64,000 bases of DNA from Sphingomonas sp. JC676 (GTDB lineage Bacteria; Pseudomonadota; Alphaproteobacteria; Sphingomonadales; Sphingomonadaceae). The DNA lies in the NCBI RefSeq assembly GCF_014489075.1, contig NZ_JACTGR010000006.1:62001-126000 (forward strand). Reading direction: 5' to 3'. Positions 50,818-59,148 of this stretch are shown one piece after another. Under the pieces are notes generated by a model that did not search any database, had not been told where the DNA came from, and saw only the letters and a program-made list of their open reading frames with translations. Made by a program: the position numbers and the translations under genes. Numbering within the stretch: position 1 is the first letter of the stretch; each line of letters begins with the position of its first letter.

Positions 50818-51954
50818 TTAGGCCGAAGCTCCGATTTGATTGCCTTCTTCGTCGAAAAGCGCGGTCGTGGGCACATTGACCAAGGGCTGGATGCCGGCGG
50901 CGCGCGCATTGACCCCGAAAACGAAGGCGAGGACGGTCGCGATCGCCAGATACAGGTCGTCGCGCACCTCCTGCCCCTCGCGGCTGGTGTAATAGACCGC
51001 GCGGGCAAGGCTCGGATATTCGAGGATCGGAACCTCGAACTCGCCGGCCAGCTCGCGGATGGCGAGCGCGGTCTGCCCGCGACCCTTGGCGACCACGACG
51101 GGCACCTGGTCCTGTCCCTGTTCGTAGCGCAGGGCGACGGCGAAATGCGTCGGGTTGGTGAGCACGACATGGGCGGTGGCGACCGACTTGCGGAAGCCCC
51201 CCTTCAATATCTCGCGCTGACGCTGGCGCTGCGCGCCCTTCAATTCGGGCGAGCCTTCGCTTTCCTTGTGCTCTTCCTTCACTTCCTGCTTGGACATGCG
51301 CAGCTGGCTCAAATGACGGAAGATCTGGATCGGCAGGTCGACGCCCGCGATCAGCAGCAACCCGGCGCCCATCACGAACATCAAGGTCAGGAACTGCGCG
51401 CCGAGCGAGCCGACCGCACCGTCCAGGTCCGCCGAGGTGAGGCCGATCGACTTGCCGGTGATCGACCACAGCATCCAGCCGCCCATCACGCCGAGCAGCA
51501 CGACCTTGAGCAGTGACTTGCCGAGCTCGATCCATCCGGTGGGACCGAAGATCCGCTTGAGCCCGGCGCCGGGATCGATCCGCGACGCCTTGGGCGCGAA
51601 CAGCTTGTTGTTCCAGCCCAATGACCCGAGTGCGGCCTGGCCAGCGATCGTCGCGATCATCGTGAAGGCAAAGAGCCCGCCCAGCGAGGGCAGCAGCTTC
51701 CAACCCGCCGAAGCGAGCGGGCGAAAGGGCTCGAAATCCTCGACATCGGCATGGCTGAACGAAAAGCTCGCGGTCATCACGTCGCGACAGGCGCGCAGCA
51801 GCGACGGACCCATGAACATCATCCAGGCGCAGCCCGCGAGAATGATCAGCGCCGCGCCGAAATCGCGCGACTTGAGCAGTTGGCCGTCCTCTACCGCCTT
51901 ACGCTTGCGCTTGGCTGTTGGGGCTTCCGACCGTTCGCCCGAGGTCTCCGCCAT
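50818..51954 (-). CDS. flhB: Flagellar export switch protein FlhB
   Basis: A 378-residue membrane protein. The start has the family pattern SGERSEAPTAKRKRKAVEDGQ; four hydrophobic helices follow. The autocleavage site NPTH is in VVLTNPTHFAVALRYEQ. The cytoplasmic domain after it has GRGQTALAIRELAGEFEVPI. FlhB switches export from hook to filament substrates. Its start overlaps the fliR stop by one base. Confidence 0.96.
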   Translation of the reverse strand: MAETSGERSEAPTAKRKRKAVEDGQLLKSRDFGAALIILAGCAWMMFMGPSLLRACRDVMTASFSFSHADVEDFEPFRPLASAGWKLLPSLGGLFAFTMIATIAGQAALGSLGWNNKLFAPKASRIDPGAGLKRIFGPTGWIELGKSLLKVVLLGVMGGWMLWSITGKSIGLTSADLDGAVGSLGAQFLTLMFVMGAGLLLIAGVDLPIQIFRHLSQLRMSKQEVKEEHKESEGSPELKGAQRQRQREILKGGFRKSVATAHVVLTNPTHFAVALRYEQGQDQVPVVVAKGRGQTALAIRELAGEFEVPILEYPSLARAVYYTSREGQEVRDDLYLAIATVLAFVFGVNARAAGIQPLVNVPTTALFDEEGNQIGASA

Positions 51955-52724
51955 CAGCCGAACACCAGGCTGGGCGCGGCGGCGAGCGCCTCGCGGATGA
52001 TGACGAGCATATAGTCGCCCATCGCCGGCAACGCGAGCAGGATGGCGACGATGCCGATGGCGAGGCTGGCGGGGATGCCGATCGCGAACAGGTTGAGCGC
52101 GGGCGCGGCACGGCTGAGCATGCCGACGACGACGTTGAGGCAGAGCAAGAGAAAGCCGACCGGCAGCGCGAGCAGCAACCCGGCGAGGAAGGCGTAACCG
52201 CCGAACATCGCGATGCCGAGCAGCCGCTGCGGCGCGATCCAGGCGCCGGGCGGCATCACCTCATAGCTGCGCACCACCAGGTCGACGAGGACGAGATGCC
52301 CGTCGACCGCGAGGAAGAGCAGGGTCAGCAACAGCGACAGGAACTGGCCGAGCGCTGGCGTCGAATGCCCGCTATTGGGATCGACGGCATTGGCGAAGCC
52401 GAGCCCCATGCCCATGCCGATCACCTCGCTGGCGATCATCGGCGCGGAAAAGGCGATCTGGAGCACGAAACCGATCGCGAGCCCGATCAGCGCCTCGGCG
52501 GCGACCGCCAGGAAGGTGTTGATCGAGAAGATCTCGGGCGGCGCCACGATATGCGCGGTGTTGACCACGAGTACGCCGATCGCCCCCGACAGCGCGATGC
52601 GCACGGGGAGCGGCACCGATACCGCGCTGAACACCGGCGCCGCGATAAACGCCGCGCCGATCCGCACCATCGCGAACAGCAGCGCCCAGAGCTGCGGCTC
52701 GATCGAGAGGCCGAAGCCCATCAT
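51954..52724 (-). CDS. fliR: Flagellar export gate protein FliR
   Basis: A 256-residue membrane protein with six hydrophobic helices; recognisable stretches are MVRIGAAFIAAPVFSAVSVP, and EALIGLAIGFVLQIAF. The frame is open further upstream but that part is coded by a palindromic repeat, so I start at the ATG pair at 52724/52721. The likely ribosome site (GGGAGGGG) is itself the edge of that repeat. FliR is part of the FliPQR gate. Confidence 0.94.
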   Translation of the reverse strand: MMGFGLSIEPQLWALLFAMVRIGAAFIAAPVFSAVSVPLPVRIALSGAIGVLVVNTAHIVAPPEIFSINTFLAVAAEALIGLAIGFVLQIAFSAPMIASEVIGMGMGLGFANAVDPNSGHSTPALGQFLSLLLTLLFLAVDGHLVLVDLVVRSYEVMPPGAWIAPQRLLGIAMFGGYAFLAGLLLALPVGFLLLCLNVVVGMLSRAAPALNLFAIGIPASLAIGIVAILLALPAMGDYMLVIIREALAAAPSLVFG

Positions 52725-52730
52725 CGAGTT

Positions 52731-52833
52731 CCCCTCCCGCTTGCGGGAGGGGTTAGGGGAGGGGTTGAGCCTATCGGAAGGATGGCCGGAGAAGGATGGC
52801 CCCTCCCCCGACCCCTCCCGCAAGCGGGAGGGG
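52731..52833. repeat. Paired palindromes between fliQ and fliR
   Basis: Two 22-base palindromes (10-bp arms CCCCTCCCGC/GCGGGAGGGG around TT at 52731-52752 and around AA at 52812-52833) are inverse copies of each other; similarity continues for about a dozen further bases on the inner side. This class of GC-rich repeat is common between genes in sphingomonads. It is inserted in a junction that is otherwise tight in flagellar operons. Confidence 0.85.
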
Positions 52834-52842
52834 GGAAAGAAG

Positions 52843-53112
52843 TCACCGCACCAAGTCCGGGATGCGTTCGAAGATGCTCGTGGTGAAATCGCCGAGCAGG
52901 CCCAGGATCATGCTGCCGAAGATGACCAGGCTGACGCCCACCACCATCAGCTTGGGCACGAAGGTAAGCGTCTGCTCCTGAATCGAGGTCGCCGCCTGGA
53001 TCATGCCCAGGATGAGGCCCGAAAGCAGCGCGGGGATCAGGATCGGCGCGGCGGCGAGCGCCAGCACCCACATGGCCTCGCGCGCGACGGTGAGGAAATA
53101 GTCTGCGTCCAT
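52843..53112 (-). CDS. fliQ: Flagellar export gate protein FliQ
   Basis: An 89-residue protein with two membrane helices, the standard FliQ length. It begins MDADYFLTVAREAMWVLALA and contains PILIPALLSGLILGMIQAAT and QEQTLTFVPKLMVVG. FliQ forms the outer ring of the FliPQR gate. The start lies two bases after the fliP stop. Confidence 0.95.
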   Translation of the reverse strand: MDADYFLTVAREAMWVLALAAAPILIPALLSGLILGMIQAATSIQEQTLTFVPKLMVVGVSLVIFGSMILGLLGDFTTSIFERIPDLVR

Positions 53113-53114
53113 GG

Positions 53115-53936
53115 CTAACTCGCGAAGCTCTGAGCAAGGGAACCCATCGTCAGCGCCCATCCGTCGACCAAGACGAAGAGCAGCAGCTTGAAGGGCAAGG
53201 ATATGATCGTCGGCGACATCATCATCATGCCGAGGCTCATCAGCACGGTGGCGACGACCAGATCGATGACGATGAAGGGCAGGAAGATGAGGAAGCCGAT
53301 CTGGAAGGCGGTCTTGAGCTCGCTCGTGACGAAAGCGGGCAGCAGCACCGAGAAGGGCACGTCGGCCGGCTTCGCATAGGGACCGCTCTTGGCCATGTCG
53401 GCGAACATCTTCACGTCGCGGTTGCGGGTCTGCTTGATCATGAAGCCGTGCAGCGCCTCGCCCGATCCGGCGATCATCTGGGTCGCGTTGATCTTGCCGG
53501 CGGCATAGGGCTGGATCGCATTGGTGTTCATCGTCGCGATCGTCGGCGCCATCACGAAGAAGCTGAGGAACAGCGCCAGGCCGATCAGCACCTGATTCGG
53601 CGGGGTCTGCTGCAGGCCCAAGGCCTGGCGGAGCAAAGCCAGCACGATCACGATCCGCGTGAAGCTGGTCATCATCAGCAGGATGCCCGGCAGGACCGAG
53701 AGCAGCCCCATGATGATGAGCACCTGGAGCGACAGGCTGAGCGGCGCATTGCCGCCGCCAAGGTCGCCCAGCGCGCGATCGACGGCATCGCCGACGCCCG
53801 GCGTCGCCGCCGGCGTAGGAAGCGGCGCGCCCTGCGCAAAGGCGGGCGCCGCGAACAGGACCAGGAAGGCGAGCAGCCCGATGAAGAGCGCCGCCCGCCC
53901 GCCCAGCGTGCGTGGAATGGCAAGCATCGCGCGCAT
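53115..53936 (-). CDS. fliP: Flagellar export gate protein FliP
   Basis: A 273-residue protein with a cleavable signal peptide (LFIGLLAFLVLFAAPAFAQ), as is usual for FliP, and then four helices. Family stretches are MMTSFTRIVIVLALLRQALG, QTPPNQVLIGLALFLSFFVM, and PFSVLLPAFVTSELKTAFQI. Its start overlaps the fliO stop by one base (TGATG). Confidence 0.96.
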   Translation of the reverse strand: MRAMLAIPRTLGGRAALFIGLLAFLVLFAAPAFAQGAPLPTPAATPGVGDAVDRALGDLGGGNAPLSLSLQVLIIMGLLSVLPGILLMMTSFTRIVIVLALLRQALGLQQTPPNQVLIGLALFLSFFVMAPTIATMNTNAIQPYAAGKINATQMIAGSGEALHGFMIKQTRNRDVKMFADMAKSGPYAKPADVPFSVLLPAFVTSELKTAFQIGFLIFLPFIVIDLVVATVLMSLGMMMMSPTIISLPFKLLLFVLVDGWALTMGSLAQSFAS

Positions 53937-54187
53937 CAGCCGGCCTTGTCGACCAGAGTGACGCCGGTGCGGCTCACTGAAACGAGCAGCCTGCGCCCCT
54001 CGAAATCGACTACGGCGAGGCGCAGTCCGGGGGCGAGCATCATCGTCTCCTTGACCTGGACCAGCTTCTCGCCCTGGTTCTTGGGCAGCCGGGCCTCGAG
54101 CTTGCGCCAGGCATAGAGGCAGCCGATCAGCAGCCCGCAGACGAGCGGAAGCAGGATGACCAGCTTCAGGATATAGGCCCACATCAT
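53936..54187 (-). CDS. fliO: Flagellar protein FliO
   Basis: An 83-residue protein: one N-terminal membrane helix (LKLVILLPLVCGLLIGCLYA) and a short FliO domain (VKETMMLAPGLRLAVVDFEG, RRLLVSVSRTGVTLV). It is at the short end for the family. FliO assists FliP folding and assembly. The start shares a base with the fliN stop. Confidence 0.88.
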   Translation of the reverse strand: MMWAYILKLVILLPLVCGLLIGCLYAWRKLEARLPKNQGEKLVQVKETMMLAPGLRLAVVDFEGRRLLVSVSRTGVTLVDKAG

Positions 54188-54483
54188 TACTTGACGGCCC
54201 GCTTCTCGGGAGAAACCAGCTCGGTCATCCGCACGCCGAACTTCTCGCCGACCGTGACGACTTCGCCGCGGCCGATCAGCGTGCCGTTGACGAACACGTC
54301 GAGCAGCTCATTGGCTTCGCGATCGAGCTCGATCACGCTCGTCTCGCCCAAAGCGAGCAGTTCGCGGAGGGTAAGCGACGTCGAACCGATTTCGACGGTG
54401 AGCTTGACGTCGACATCCTGGAGCAGCCGGAAATTGGCCGCCACGGACGAATCGACGGGGAAGCCGCCGGTCATGTCGTTCAT
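54187..54483 (-). CDS. fliN: Flagellar motor switch protein FliN
   Basis: A 98-residue C-ring protein made almost entirely of the SpoA domain: LLQDVDVKLTVEIGSTSLTL, ELDREANELLDVFVNGTLIG and RGEVVTVGEKFGVRMTELVS. FliN forms the base of the C-ring and docks FliH. Its start overlaps the fliM stop (ATGA). Confidence 0.96.
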   Translation of the reverse strand: MNDMTGGFPVDSSVAANFRLLQDVDVKLTVEIGSTSLTLRELLALGETSVIELDREANELLDVFVNGTLIGRGEVVTVGEKFGVRMTELVSPEKRAVK

Positions 54484-55424
54484 CGGAAATCCTCTTCGGT
54501 GAGCGGTTCGAGCTGGGTGAGGCGGACGGCCGCGCGGCCGTTCGCAGTGCCGACAAGGCCGGTGCCCAGGCGGCGATCGGCCACCATCACCGGAACCTCG
54601 GGGCCGAAATCGATCGGAATGATGTCGCCCGCCTTGAGATCGAGCAGCATCGCGAGCGGCACCACGGGCTCGGCAAGCACCGAGCGCACGGACAGCTGCA
54701 CGCCCATCACCGCGCGGGTGAGGCCCGAGCGCCATTCGGGCTCGATCTCGACTTCGGCGCCATGCACCTTGGCGACCAGCGAATTGGTGTGCGGCTTGAG
54801 CGCCGCCACGGGGTAGAGAATGTCGATATGCTGGGGCTTGCCCTCGCCCACGGCGAGCCCGAAGCGCGTCACTACCACCGGATCCTCGCCCGAAAGATCG
54901 GGCGCGGCGGCGATATTGGCCGATGCTTCGGCGCGGAAGGTGATGCGGGTCAGCGGCTCCCAGGCGGCTTCCATCGGCACTGCGAGCATCGCCCCCAGCC
55001 GCGCCAGCAGCGCATCGGCGGCCGGCGTGAATTCGGTGGGCATAGGGTTCGGCGCTTCGCCGTCACCGCCGAAGAATGCGTCAAGCATCTCGAGCAATGG
55101 CTTGGCGTCGATCACGATCTGCGCGCGCGCCTTGGCCGTGCCCATTGCCAGTGGCTGCCAGGCGGCAAGCGCGTCGCCGCGCTCGGCCTTGTAGTCAGCG
55201 AAGCGCTGGACGACGAGCGGCTCGGCCCAGCAGCGCAATTCCCGGCGCAGCACGCCCTCGAACACGCCCTTCAGCGACTTGGCCAGCCGCGCAGACAGAT
55301 GCTGCAGCGTGACCAGGTCGCCGAACGGATTCAAATTGACCGTCCCTAGCGCCGGCGCGTGTTCCGCGCTGGCCCGGGGCCGCTCGCGCCGATCGCCGGC
55401 AAGTTCTGAAGGGGCGTTAACCAT
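54480..55424 (-). CDS. fliM: Flagellar motor switch protein FliM, lacking the CheY-binding N-terminus
   Basis: A 314-residue C-ring protein. The middle FliM domain (about 45-235) and the C-terminal SpoA domain (GDIIPIDFGPEVPVMVADR, RAAVRLTQL) are present, though the middle domain is divergent (LARGLAKS-like LSARLAKSLKGVFEGVL). Usual FliM proteins begin with LSQxEIDALL, which binds phospho-CheY; here the first 40 residues read MVNAPSELAGDRRERPRASA and continue without such a motif. The frame cannot extend upstream, because the fliL stop TGA is in the same frame two codons before the ATG. Confidence 0.92.
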   Translation of the reverse strand: MVNAPSELAGDRRERPRASAEHAPALGTVNLNPFGDLVTLQHLSARLAKSLKGVFEGVLRRELRCWAEPLVVQRFADYKAERGDALAAWQPLAMGTAKARAQIVIDAKPLLEMLDAFFGGDGEAPNPMPTEFTPAADALLARLGAMLAVPMEAAWEPLTRITFRAEASANIAAAPDLSGEDPVVVTRFGLAVGEGKPQHIDILYPVAALKPHTNSLVAKVHGAEVEIEPEWRSGLTRAVMGVQLSVRSVLAEPVVPLAMLLDLKAGDIIPIDFGPEVPVMVADRRLGTGLVGTANGRAAVRLTQLEPLTEEDFR

Positions 55425-55430
55425 GTCCGT

Positions 55431-56057
55431 TCACTGAACAATGAAATTGGTAAAGTAGACGTTACTGACGCCGCCGAATCCTTCCTTTTCCTTAAGAACG
55501 GCGTTGATCGCCTTCACCAGCCGGTCCTGGATGTGCTTCTTACCCTCGGCCGTGAACACTTCGTCCTCGGTTGTCTCGCCGAGCGACATCAGGATCGACG
55601 AGCGGATCGCGATCTCGTGAGTCTTGATGTTTTCGAGGACGCGCTCGTCATAGGGCGTCGAGACAGCGACGCCGACCTGGATGAAATGGACGCTGTCCTG
55701 GAGATTGGAGGTGAACTCCTTCTCGAGCGGATAATAGTTCGACGCATATTTGTCGCCGCCCACGCCCTTTGGCGTTTCCTTGCCATGGACCTCGGTGCCG
55801 GCCTCCTCGCCATGACCGCCGCCCTCGCCGCCCTTCATTGAGGCGCGCTTCTCGTCACTCTTGGGGACGAGCTGCGGTTCGTCGGGATTAGCGCCATGCC
55901 CGCCAGCCGCGTTGAACCAGCCGGCCTTGACGCCGTAAGCGGCCGCGCCGCCGCCGCCGCCGAGCAGCAGCACGGGCAGGCCGACGAACAGCAGCAGCTT
56001 GCCCTTCTTTTTCTTCTTGGGGGCCGCCGCAGCGGCGTCGTCAGTCTTGTCGGCCAT
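55431..56057 (-). CDS. fliL: Flagellar basal body-associated protein FliL
   Basis: A 208-residue protein with a Lys-rich cytoplasmic start (PKKKKKGKLLLF), one membrane helix with a Gly run (LLLGGGGGAAAYGVKAGW), a Gly/Lys/Glu-rich linker and the periplasmic FliL domain (NYYPLEKEFTSNLQDSVHFI; LENIKTHEIAIRSSILMSLG; NVYFTNFIVQ). FliL stabilises the stators. It lies 14 bases after fliK and 6 before fliM. Confidence 0.94.
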   Translation of the reverse strand: MADKTDDAAAAAPKKKKKGKLLLFVGLPVLLLGGGGGAAAYGVKAGWFNAAGGHGANPDEPQLVPKSDEKRASMKGGEGGGHGEEAGTEVHGKETPKGVGGDKYASNYYPLEKEFTSNLQDSVHFIQVGVAVSTPYDERVLENIKTHEIAIRSSILMSLGETTEDEVFTAEGKKHIQDRLVKAINAVLKEKEGFGGVSNVYFTNFIVQ

Positions 56058-56071
56058 TAAGGTCTCCTGTG

Positions 56072-57280
56072 TCAGGCAATGCGTTGATCGGTGTCGCCCG
56101 CGACGTCAGTCGTCGCGACGCTGGCGGGGGGCGGCAGCACCGGCTGGTGCGTCGCGGCGTTCTGTTGCTGGCCCGAACCGGCGGTGCCGCTGTCGACCGT
56201 GGTCTGGCCGAGCTTCACGCCGCGCGCTTCGGCGAGTTCGTTCAGGCGCGGCTGGGCATCGGTGAGCAGCTGGCGCGCGGCCTGGGTCTCGGCCGCGAAA
56301 TGGACATGGATGCGATCGCCCTCGTGCCGGATCGAGATATCGACCTGGCCGAGCGCTGCGGGCGCCAGACGGATGCGGGTGTCGCCGGTGTTCGACGCGT
56401 CGCGCATCGTCTCGATCCGGTCGATCATCGCGCCCATCCATTCGTGACGGCGCGTGTCGAGCGCGGCCTGCTGCATGTCCGCCGCCGCGGCGATCGCCGG
56501 GGCCGAAGGGGCATCAGGCGCAGGGGGCGCGAAGGTCGCACCCGCGATCTCGCGGATCAGGCGGCGCGACGCGGATGTGTCGGGCGAGAGGACCAGCGCG
56601 GATGCCAAGACCGGGCGGGTAACCAGTGCGGGCACTTCGAGCGTGGCCTCGACGCTGGGCAGTGCCACCGGCTGCGGCGGTGTTGCGGTCGTGGCCGCAT
56701 CGCTCTTGGCAAACAGCTCCGGCTTGGACTCGGTGGGCAACACGATGCTGACGGTCGGTACGTCGACTGGCTGCGGTGCCGGCTTGGATGTCGGGGCAGT
56801 GCCGTCGGCGTTCGTCGGCGTCGTGCCGCCAGGCTGGAGCGCGGCCGCATCGAGCGCAGGCGGCGCGCCGGTCGGCGTGTTGCCGTCCGGCGAGGAGCCC
56901 AAGGTTATCGGACGCGGCGCGGGCTTGCCCGCCTGGGAAAAGCCGGTGCGCGCCGGGTCGGTCGTGACGGGTGCGGCGAACCAGGCAAAGCTCGCGTCGG
57001 ACGCATCGGCGTCGCTATCGCTATCCTGGTCCGTTTCGCTATCGCCCAGCTTTTCATCGAGACCCGGCAATTTCTTGCCGCCCGCGGCAAGCGCCTGCCG
57101 TCCGGGCAACAGCGCTTCGCCGGCCTCGGCCGCTGCGCCAGGAACGAGAACCGTCGCAAGCGCGACCGCGAATTCGCTGACGCCCGCAGCCGCAACCGGC
57201 GCCGCGCGCGGCGCCGCTGGGGCGGGCGATGCTGTGGCAGGCGACATCTGGATCACGTCGAAATCCTCGGTGAAATACAT
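56072..57280 (-). CDS. fliK: Flagellar hook-length control protein FliK
   Basis: A 402-residue secreted ruler protein. Most of it (about 12-290) is low-complexity, rich in Ala, Pro and Thr, with an Asp/Ser run (SETDQDSDSDADASD), as expected for FliK. The C-terminal Flg_hook domain is visible as IRLAPAALGQVDISIRHEGD followed by IHVHFAAETQAARQLLTDAQ. It measures the hook and signals FlhB to switch. Position between fliJ and fliL agrees. ATG at 57247 is an alternative start. Confidence 0.88.
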   Translation of the reverse strand: MYFTEDFDVIQMSPATASPAPAAPRAAPVAAAGVSEFAVALATVLVPGAAAEAGEALLPGRQALAAGGKKLPGLDEKLGDSETDQDSDSDADASDASFAWFAAPVTTDPARTGFSQAGKPAPRPITLGSSPDGNTPTGAPPALDAAALQPGGTTPTNADGTAPTSKPAPQPVDVPTVSIVLPTESKPELFAKSDAATTATPPQPVALPSVEATLEVPALVTRPVLASALVLSPDTSASRRLIREIAGATFAPPAPDAPSAPAIAAAADMQQAALDTRRHEWMGAMIDRIETMRDASNTGDTRIRLAPAALGQVDISIRHEGDRIHVHFAAETQAARQLLTDAQPRLNELAEARGVKLGQTTVDSGTAGSGQQQNAATHQPVLPPPASVATTDVAGDTDQRIA

Positions 57281-57292
57281 TCACCAAAGACA

Positions 57293-57721
57293 TCAGCAAA
57301 GATCGTGCCGATTTCTTCCGGAAGGCGGGAGTTGTTCGAGTTCGCGCAATGCCTTGACCGCTGCATCGGCCTGTTCGCGGGCGATCAGCTTCTCGATCGC
57401 GCTCTGGTCGCGGCGCGCATCGCGGGTGGCGGCACGTGCGACGTCGAGCCCCTGTTCGGCGACCGCGACGCGCTGTTCGGCGGCATGCGCCGATTGCTGG
57501 AGCCGCTCGCGATAATGCGCAGCGGCGATCAGGCTGGTCGCCGAAGTCGGCGCAGGGGTGGCCTTGGGCGAGACATTGGCGGCGAGGCCGGCGATGCGCT
57601 GGCGCAGCGCTTCCTCCTGGTCGACCCGGGCACGCGCGCGCGCCTCGTCGCCCTGGACCTGCCCGAGCTGGAGCGTGCGGACGCGGAGCAAGCGCTCGAG
57701 CTTCTTCGCGCTCCTAGGCAT
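57293..57721 (-). CDS. fliJ: Flagellar export protein FliJ
   Basis: A 142-residue, almost wholly helical protein with heptad character (KLERLLRVRTLQLGQVQGDE to EKLIAREQADAAVKALRELE). Sequence similarity within FliJ is always weak; length, coiled-coil nature and place between fliI and fliK carry the call. FliJ links the FliI ATPase to FlhA. I start at the ATG at 57721, as the longer frame runs into an inverted repeat. Confidence 0.85.
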   Translation of the reverse strand: MPRSAKKLERLLRVRTLQLGQVQGDEARARARVDQEEALRQRIAGLAANVSPKATPAPTSATSLIAAAHYRERLQQSAHAAEQRVAVAEQGLDVARAATRDARRDQSAIEKLIAREQADAAVKALRELEQLPPSGRNRHDLC

Positions 57722-57736
57722 GTTCGTTCGGCGCCG

Positions 57737-57800
57737 GCCCACTCCCCCGCCCGGCCACCCAACGGCAGTATTCTATGGGTGGCCGGGTGGGGGAGCGGGC
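57737..57800. repeat. Inverted repeat between fliI and fliJ
   Basis: Two 25-base arms (57737-57761 and 57776-57800) match in 23 positions as inverse copies around a 14-base AT-richer loop. The arms contain CTCCCCC and CCCGGCCACCCA. It fills most of the 98-base gap between two genes that usually abut. The stem could attenuate transcription into fliJ-fliS or protect upstream mRNA. Confidence 0.85.
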
Positions 57801-57819
57801 TGGTGCCGCCTTTAGAACA

Positions 57820-59148
57820 TCACGCATCCCCGAAGACGCCGGTCAGCTCGGCAACGGCATCGTCGAGTGTCACGACCTCGTCGGCGCCCTGGCGGATATA
57901 TTCCATCACCGCCGGATGGCAGGCGATCGCCGCGTCGATCTCGGGATCGGCGCCGGGGCGATAGGCACCCATCAGCACAAGATCGCGATTTTCCTCATAG
58001 GTGGCGAGATGCCGCCGCAACACGCGCGCGGCATGGATATGCTCCTTCGAGGCGATATCGGTCATCACGCGGCTGACCGAGGGCCCCAGGTCGATCGCGG
58101 GATAGACCCCGCGCTCGGCCAATGCCCGACTGAGCACGATATGTCCGTCGAGGATCGAGCGCGCGCTGTCGACGACCGGATCGTTGCCGTCGTCGCCATC
58201 CGCGAGCACCGTGTAGATCGCCGTGATCGAGCCGCCCGAGGACACGCAGGTGCCCGCCCGTTCGATCAGGCTGGGCAGCATCGCAATCGCCGAGGGCGGA
58301 TAACCGCGCGCCGATGCCGCCTCGCCGAGCGCCAGCCCGATTTCGCGGCCGGCATGCGCGACGCGGGTCAGACTGTCCATGATCAGCAGCACTTTCTTGC
58401 CCTCGGCGCGGAACGCCTCGGCAATCGCGGTGGCGCGCAGCGCGCCGCGGATGCGGAGCACCGGCGAATGATTGGCAGGGACGGCGACGACCACCGAGCG
58501 CGCGCGTGCCTCGCCCGCGACCTTGGTCTCGAGAAAGTCCGCGACTTCGCGGCTACGCTCGCCGATCAACCCGATGACGATCACATCGGCCTGCGCGGCC
58601 CGGACCATCATGCCGAGCAACACCGATTTGCCGACGCCCGATCCGGCCATGATGCCGACGCGCTGGCCCTGGCCGATCGTCAGCAGCCCGTTGATCGCGC
58701 GCACGCCGACGTCCATCGGCTGGAGCACTCTTCCACGGTCCAGCGGCGACTGGAGCTTACCGGCGAGCGGCCATTTGCCTGCCCCCCGGATCGGCCCGAG
58801 CCCGTCGATCGGCTTGCCCGATCCATCGACCACGCGGCCGAGCATCGCACTGCCGACTTCGGCCTCGCCCGGAGGCCCGATCGGCCGCACCGGCGAATTG
58901 GGAAGCAGGGCGGCAGGGCCGCCCAGGTTCATCAGCAGCGTGCGGCCCGCGCGGAAGCCGATCACTTCGGCCTCGATCCGCGTCGCCCCCGTGCCGATCG
59001 CGCAGATGGTGCCGACCGGCAGCGACAGCCCGACCGCTTCCATCAGCAGCCCGTCATAGGAGGAGAGCCGGCCCGAGACCTTTGGCATGGGCGCGAAATC
59101 CCGGCAGCCCAGGCTGTCGAGGTAATCGGCGGTGAAGCGGTTCAGCAT
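57820..59148 (-). CDS. fliI: Flagellum-specific ATPase FliI
   Basis: A 442-residue ATPase of the F1-beta kind. The P-loop is GIMAGSGVGKSVLLGMMV, the Walker B strand is KKVLLIMDSLTRVAHAGREI, and the C-terminal helical domain follows from about 360. It drives the export of flagellar proteins together with FliH and FliJ. The start overlaps the end of fliH by seven bases. Confidence 0.97.
   Translation of the reverse strand: MLNRFTADYLDSLGCRDFAPMPKVSGRLSSYDGLLMEAVGLSLPVGTICAIGTGATRIEAEVIGFRAGRTLLMNLGGPAALLPNSPVRPIGPPGEAEVGSAMLGRVVDGSGKPIDGLGPIRGAGKWPLAGKLQSPLDRGRVLQPMDVGVRAINGLLTIGQGQRVGIMAGSGVGKSVLLGMMVRAAQADVIVIGLIGERSREVADFLETKVAGEARARSVVVAVPANHSPVLRIRGALRATAIAEAFRAEGKKVLLIMDSLTRVAHAGREIGLALGEAASARGYPPSAIAMLPSLIERAGTCVSSGGSITAIYTVLADGDDGNDPVVDSARSILDGHIVLSRALAERGVYPAIDLGPSVSRVMTDIASKEHIHAARVLRRHLATYEENRDLVLMGAYRPGADPEIDAAIACHPAVMEYIRQGADEVVTLDDAVAELTGVFGDA

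Noticed and set aside
52737..52823. A longer fliR reading frame starting at 52823
   Set aside because: The extra 33 residues are coded by the palindromic repeat and have no similarity to FliR.
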